The translations under genes and the position numbers were made by a program. 64,000 nucleotides of DNA from Phragmites australis (lineage: Eukaryota; Streptophyta; Magnoliopsida; Poales; Poaceae), in NCBI RefSeq assembly GCF_958298935.1, contig NC_084922.1, positions 12,340,501 through 12,404,500 of the forward strand, read 5' to 3'. Shown piece by piece: positions 59,436 to 64,000 of the stretch. Each line of letters begins with the position of its first letter. The stretch's first letter is position 1. The notes under the pieces were generated by a model, which was not told the origin of the DNA, did no database searches, and saw only the letters and a program-made list of their open reading frames with translations.

Positions 59436-60437
59436 TGTGAGAGAATATGTTCTATCTATGTTAATGTGCTTTTGGATAATTGTTTATCTAGTTCCTTGAA
59501 TAATTATCATTTACATTGATCAGTAAGTATGTGACTTGTTTGTGAAACTCTTTGTTTTATTATGATGCTATTTTTAAACAATCTCTAATCTCATATCATT
59601 ATGTGGGACAATAATGATTTATAGGTTAGTACATTAACTAATTGATTATCATGTTTCTTGGATCATAGATATGGAGATATCAAATTAGTAATGTGGACAT
59701 ATTTTAGAGAACATGGTGTTGGATAGACCTATCTTGAGATACTGTTGGGATTGTTATTCATGATGTGTCATCAGTTGTTATCTAAAATGGTGTACCTATA
59801 GAATCCTTTGACCTAAGATCGTCATTGATTCCAAAATATGTAGTAACACACTATGGGCTTCCAAACACTATTCTATAACTGGGTAGTTATAAAGGTTGCT
59901 TTTGGGTATATTATGAAACATGCCGTGGGATGCGAGCGATCAAGATGGAATTTACCCATCGTCATTGATTCCAGAATATGTAGTAACACACTATGGGCTT
60001 CCAAACACTATTCTATAACTGGGTAGTTATAAAGGTTGCTTTCGGGTATGTTATGAAACATGCCGTGGGATGCGAGCGATCAAGATGGAATTTACCCCTC
60101 CTAGATAACGGGAGAGATATCTCTAGGCCCCTCGAGGTAGTTGGATTGAGAAAGTGCATGCCCATGCCATTATGATTAAAGAGTTAATCATGATGAATCC
60201 ACTATTTGATCGAGTGAATGGTCGAGCTATCACAAGGGTGGCACGAATTTCATCTTGAGCTTGACTAGTATCGTGTGGTAAAGGGATTGGTGCATGAGTA
60301 TATCAAGGTTCAGCAGATATTATTTATGTGTCCATTCCGGAGTCATTATGTCCTGCTAGGTACTGCAATTGACTTGCAATGTAGAAAGGGGTTTCAGGGT
60401 TGCGGCCGTTTACACATGAACCTAACAGGTCACACAC
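59436..60437 (+). repeat. Angela-type LTR 5' half between RNase H and 3' LTR of copia K
   Basis: This stretch matches the 5' two-thirds of the solo LTR at 2741-4317 (reverse complement), including ATAACTGGGTAGTTATAAAGG, TCTCTAGGCCCCTCGAGG and CCTAACAGGTCACACACTT. It is not part of the 733-bp terminal LTRs of K. It is followed by a second RNase H tail/polypurine copy at 60438-60492. Confidence 0.7.
59821..60100. repeat. 140-bp tandem duplication in LTR-derived sequence
   Basis: 59821-59960 and 59961-60100 are nearly identical, both starting GTCATTGATTCC and ending with the 'CAAGATGGAATTTACCC' stretch. Confidence 0.92.
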
Positions 60438-60492
60438 TTAAGGGGATGGGATTTAAAACTTGCATGAATCGACTCTAGTGCAAGTGGGAGAT

Positions 60493-61225
60493 TATTGGTG
60501 ATTTGCCCTAGAGGCGATCACATATGCGAATTGGATCTGCAAATGGGATTTCATGTGATTAAAGGTCCATTAAGATTTAAAGCCATAATTGGCTTTAATG
60601 TGATTAAAAGCCCATTAGCGTGCTCTATATAAGAGGAAGCAGGAACCGTGGGCGCACAAATTCTGCCACCAAAAACCATGGCCACCACCTCTTTCACGAG
60701 CTCCCTATGAAACCCTAGACGGGTGCACGGTAGTAGCACACCAGCGTATGGTGTTCCATCCCTATACATGTGGATATCATAGAGATGGTGCTGCTATTGC
60801 AGCGCTGATCTCATGAAGATCATGGTGATGGTCGTGCTCTGTGGTTTAGGGGCGTGACACACCCACTTAAGGGTGGTCGAGGAGTGCGAGCGCCTAGTTG
60901 AAGAAGTGTTTGACATGATCAACTACTTCCTCTGTGCAGTCGCAGAGTTGGTCGATGTGATCGACTACTTCCTCTACGCAATCGTGGTGCTGGTCGAGGT
61001 GATCAATTACTTCCCCTTCACTGCTCGAAGCTGGTTGAGGAACACATGACGCTGCTTGGAGCTGGTCGTGGATGTGCACGAAGATGGATCGGTCTACTCC
61101 AACTATTCTTTCACTGCACTGCGCATCTTGTGGTAACGATTCATGATCCTCTACTCCTATGGTTTCCTGTTTGAACACGGTGGAGAACATTTTTGTGCTA
61201 GCTGTAGCCTACCTGTTCCCCGACA
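60493..61225 (+). repeat. 3' LTR of copia K
   Basis: It starts TATTGGTGATTTGCCC after the tract GTGCAAGTGGGAGAT and ends TACCTGTTCCCCGACA, followed by the AGCTC duplication. CTCTATATAAGAGG near 60625 is the TATA box. Confidence 0.85.
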
Positions 61226-61230
61226 AGCTC

Positions 61231-62900
61231 CAACACATGATGGGTGGCATTGCTATGGACCATGTCCACCGTAACCATGGCATAGCCATCACGTATTGGG
61301 ACCGTATGTAAGATATGGATGTCTGGAAGAACCTAGACCCTTGGAACCTACTTTTGATACCCAACAGGCATGATTACAAGACTACATGGCATAGGCCCTT
61401 CTAGTAGGTCAATCGTATCTGGCTCAGTCACATCGGCTATATGTTGATCGATCTCCTTGGAGGCACAGCTACTCTTCCATGCAGTTCCAGAGCTAGCTGC
61501 CTCTGGGATGAAAATCTCTATTCCCCGTACTATAAGCATTTGCATGATGCTTGCATAAACTTTCTAGGTGATTTCCTATGTCAATGCATCAATGTCCACT
61601 GCACCCGATCTCTTCCTCTTGTACATTTTGAGGTCTTTGGGAAAGCCATATTTCTAGCCCTGGGAACTGGATACACCTCACACTCGACCTGGGTGCTCTG
61701 GGGTTCCCAGCGCTGCTAAGAGAATAGCATATTCCCTGACACCGGTGAAAGAACCTTGGTTAGCTTTAGTTATCTTTTCTTTTACTTATTCTACAATTGA
61801 CTGGGTTTCGCTGTTCCTAAATGTGATTTATCCACTTTAGGACAGCTCACCCCATGCACGCAAATATGACTGCGATCATCCTAGGAATTGCAACCAAAGA
61901 TTCTCACAGCCTTCTTTGGCTAACTTTTCATCTTCTACCTCCCATTTTGCCCTTTTCCCGGTTGCACAGGTCATGTGGTTGTGCTTGTTCCTAGCCCAAA
62001 GATGCTTCTTCTCCTAACTCTCCTTTTTGAACTGCTCTGAGTTCTTCATCTGCACAAAAGCTTCTCAATCTTCCGCTTTCAAGTGCTTGTAGCTCTCGAA
62101 GGGTGCCACCCCCTTAGCAAGTACTGATTAACAAGCTTGCACTTAAAGTTTCATTGAAGTTTCATGATCACTTTAATTGCTGCCTTGATCGTGGCATTCA
62201 TTTGACACTCACTCATATTTTCAGGGTACTCTAGATACTCCTTGATGTCATTATCGAACAAGTCCCTCTTCACTTCGTCACTGAGGTCATCAAACTTAAT
62301 CGTTATTGGCACCATCTCTCAAGCAACGAGCCTTGTGACCCTCCGAAATCTATTCAAGGCCTTTTCATCCGTAGGCAGCCCATCTGCATCGATTCCCATG
62401 ATGGTAACTTTGTTCGTCGGCCACTATGTTTGTGTCCTTAGCTTTCAGGCTCATGCACCACTACGAGCTGTCTGACTTGGAGAGTACGCTTCCTCACAAC
62501 CATGTGACGGGTCAGCGGATGTTGTTGAAGATGTGTTGGCCGACATCTACAGAGAGGGAGAGACAGATAAGGATACAGCTAGAATAGGATGCCATGCAAA
62601 TTAGAAGATGAGAAGTAAATGATTGTATAATACATCTTCGACGGGATCGTAGTCGGGGCTACTTGCCCGACTTTGGCTCACCCGCTCGCACGGAACAAGG
62701 CTCAGGCTGTGCCACGAGCGCTCACTTTCACTGTTGTCGTAGAAGGATGATAGGTGCAGGCTTGGGCTCATATCCAACCACCTGCTTGCATCCGCACCAT
62801 CTTGTACTGGGTGCCCTCTAATGTGAGCATCAACTGCACTTGTTGTTTCTTAGGAGTTATTCTCCTCTTCTGCCCTATGGTATTTAATCGACCACAAGAT
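61231..62900 (-). pseudogene. TNP1 N-terminal half (Transposase_24-like) of E2
   Basis: Possible exon 1 (62880-62640) reads DASRWLDMSPSLHLSSFYDN then SRASSPDYDPVED. The main domain runs leftward from about 62480: LPTDEKALNRFRRVTRLVAR, EMVPITIKFDDLSDEVKRD, FDNDIKEYLEYPENMSE, MNATIKAAIKVIMK, then LWARNKHNHMT. This is the plant Ptta/En/Spm transposase (Transposase_24) pattern. The following domain shows the ALGTPEHPGRV and KYGFPKDL stretch (61700-61630) and TIDLLEGPMPCSLVIMPVGY (61410-61350). It breaks at copia K (61226), continuing beyond it at 55229. Stops are scattered. Confidence 0.78.
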
Positions 62901-64000
62901 TATTATTAGCCTAGAAAAAAATGAGGAATTTCTCTTGGTTGACATTAATTTTCATTAAGATGTCTATATATGCATTTTAGTATACTTGGTATGCTCCTGG
63001 CTAAGAAACATCAACCATGAAAATAACATATGGAGGTTTGAAAATACTATAACAAGCCTTAGATATATGGAAAGAAAAATACTTAGTGAGTAGACATAAA
63101 CGGAAATTTGGTACTCCACCATGGACATAACACAACTGCAATCCTATCCTGGTGATCTGCCACTAGTCCACGCTCCATGGTGACAAGTCAACTTTGTAGT
63201 ATACTCCACCATGGACATAGCACAACTGCAATCTATTTTGGTGCATACCTTTGTAACCAAACAGCAACAATGGTCCTCGTTTATTTGAAGTTATTATTTT
63301 CTAGAGACACTTTCCATGGTCCAAACTAGTTTCTATCAGTGGTGACATACATATTAACTCAACATCACCATTCCAATCTTTTTACCAAGATCTGGGCCAT
63401 ATGAAAACATCCAACACAAAATTGTCAAGGCCAATTTTGCTCCTGCACACTCCTATTTATGGTCTTTGTTGAAAGATAAAAAGAAAAACTAATCATTTCT
63501 GTTGGACACTGCCTAATAGCATATATTGGCTCCTAGATACTGCCTGCGATAAAATTTTAATTTCTAACTGAATATATAGGAGAGAGGGACACTATGAAAT
63601 AGTTTTATTTTACCCTTGGGCTCCTAGTACATTTGCTATTTTTCCTTGCTACTATAGACAAACTTTTGTTACTACACAACTGGATATATATGAGCACTAA
63701 TCTCACCATGATGATGATACTAGCAGCCAGCACTGTAGCTCATCATTGTTATAAACCAATCATGCCCAGCTAGCTCGCACGACAAATTCCAACTAAACCT
63801 CGCTCAATCAATCATCTCACTAATTAAAATGTGAGCTAGCTTCTGTAGGAACTCACCTCGATCGGCATCAAACATGAAGTCGATGTCGAGGAGTTCATAA
63901 AAGGAGTCACGGCGAAGAGGGGAGGATCATGAGCATGTGGCGATCGGCGGGGAGAAGCATGCGGTGGTCGGCAGTCGGCAGGGAGGAGCATCTGGTGGTC
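62901..64000. other. E2 interior or flank without recognised genes
   Basis: AT-rich, intron-like sequence. A direct repeat with TACTCCACCATGGACATARCAC occurs at about 63112 and 63203. From 63915 a GGTGGTCGGC-type GC-rich repeat begins and runs off the window, resembling the leader regions of other CACTA genes here. No right CACTA terminus was seen. Confidence 0.45.

Larger units (their letters stand above)
55235..61225 (+). mobile_element. Ty1/copia element K (Angela/Tork-like), with nested gypsy remnant
   Basis: A perfect 5-bp target duplication AGCTC (55230-55234, 61226-61230) flanks the element. The 5' LTR is only partly preserved (55235-55504) and is cut off by a Tat-type gypsy fragment (55505-58624). 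The copia polymerase end, RNase H, LTR-derived sequence and a 733-bp 3' LTR (60493-61225) follow. Gag, protease, integrase and most of reverse transcriptase are missing, removed by a deletion that also took the 5' part of the gypsy element. Confidence 0.85.
53107..64000 (-). mobile_element. CACTA element E2 (E1 family), runs off the window, interrupted by copia K
   Basis: The left end, CAGAACTTGAAAAAAGCACATC, is a mutated form of CACTACGTGAAAAAAGTCATT. Next are AGTGACGGGT-type repeats to about 53480. The TNP1-Ulp1 gene runs leftward and is split at 55234/61226 by copia element K, whose 5-bp target duplication AGCTC marks both sides. Joining the flanks across K gives the same order as 10480-10500 in E1. 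No right terminus is seen before 64000. Confidence 0.78.

Overview
This window looks like a nuclear intergenic block from a grass (Poaceae, probably a large-genome panicoid such as the sorghum/sugarcane/maize group). The reasons are densely nested Ty1/copia, Ty3/gypsy and CACTA (En/Spm) elements, CACTA families with grass-type subterminal repeats (AGTGACGGGT, CAGTGCCGGTT, ACAGACGGTT), plant TNP1/TNP2 transposase families, and intron-split decayed reading frames. The species is an inference. I see no intact host gene, rRNA, CRISPR array or bacterial feature. Nearly every reading frame belongs to a decayed transposon.

Layout. 1-6022: a decayed copia element (5' end outside the window), interrupted by a reverse-oriented solo LTR (2741-4317). 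6023-7355: low-copy sequence with a GC-rich patch. 7356-11227: CACTA element E1. 11228-11969: low-copy sequence with a promoter-like TATA/telo-box stretch. 11970-14218: non-autonomous CACTA J1, itself carrying a 1.0-kb mini-CACTA. 14254-33205: two copia elements in tandem that share an LTR. The second is split inside its RNase H by a 13.1-kb CACTA complex (19732-32852) that holds two related CACTA copies and a 2.9-kb gypsy-type solo LTR. 33215-33625: LINE fragment. 33999-35475: CACTA J2 with an internal minisatellite. 35796-37897: CACTA G, which has captured part of a cyclophilin gene (Pack-CACTA). 39121-39458: small CACTA-derived MITE. 39459-44045: CACTA D, minus strand, truncated. 44197-53095: CACTA F, the most complete copy (TNP2 plus TNP1-Ulp1). 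53107-64000: CACTA E2, minus strand, running off the window and interrupted by copia element K (55235-61225), which itself contains a truncated Tat-type gypsy element.

How the parts work together. In the autonomous-type CACTA copies TNP2 (Transpos_assoc, Transposase_21, DUF4218, DUF4216) is the presumed transposase. The second gene, TNP1, joins a Transposase_24-like domain to a proline-rich linker and a C48/Ulp1-like cysteine protease domain. In three unrelated CACTA families here (complex A/B, D and F) a block of the family's own subterminal-type repeats followed by a TATA box lies between TNP2 and TNP1, which suggests an internal second promoter. This and the cyclophilin capture are the two observations I rate highest.
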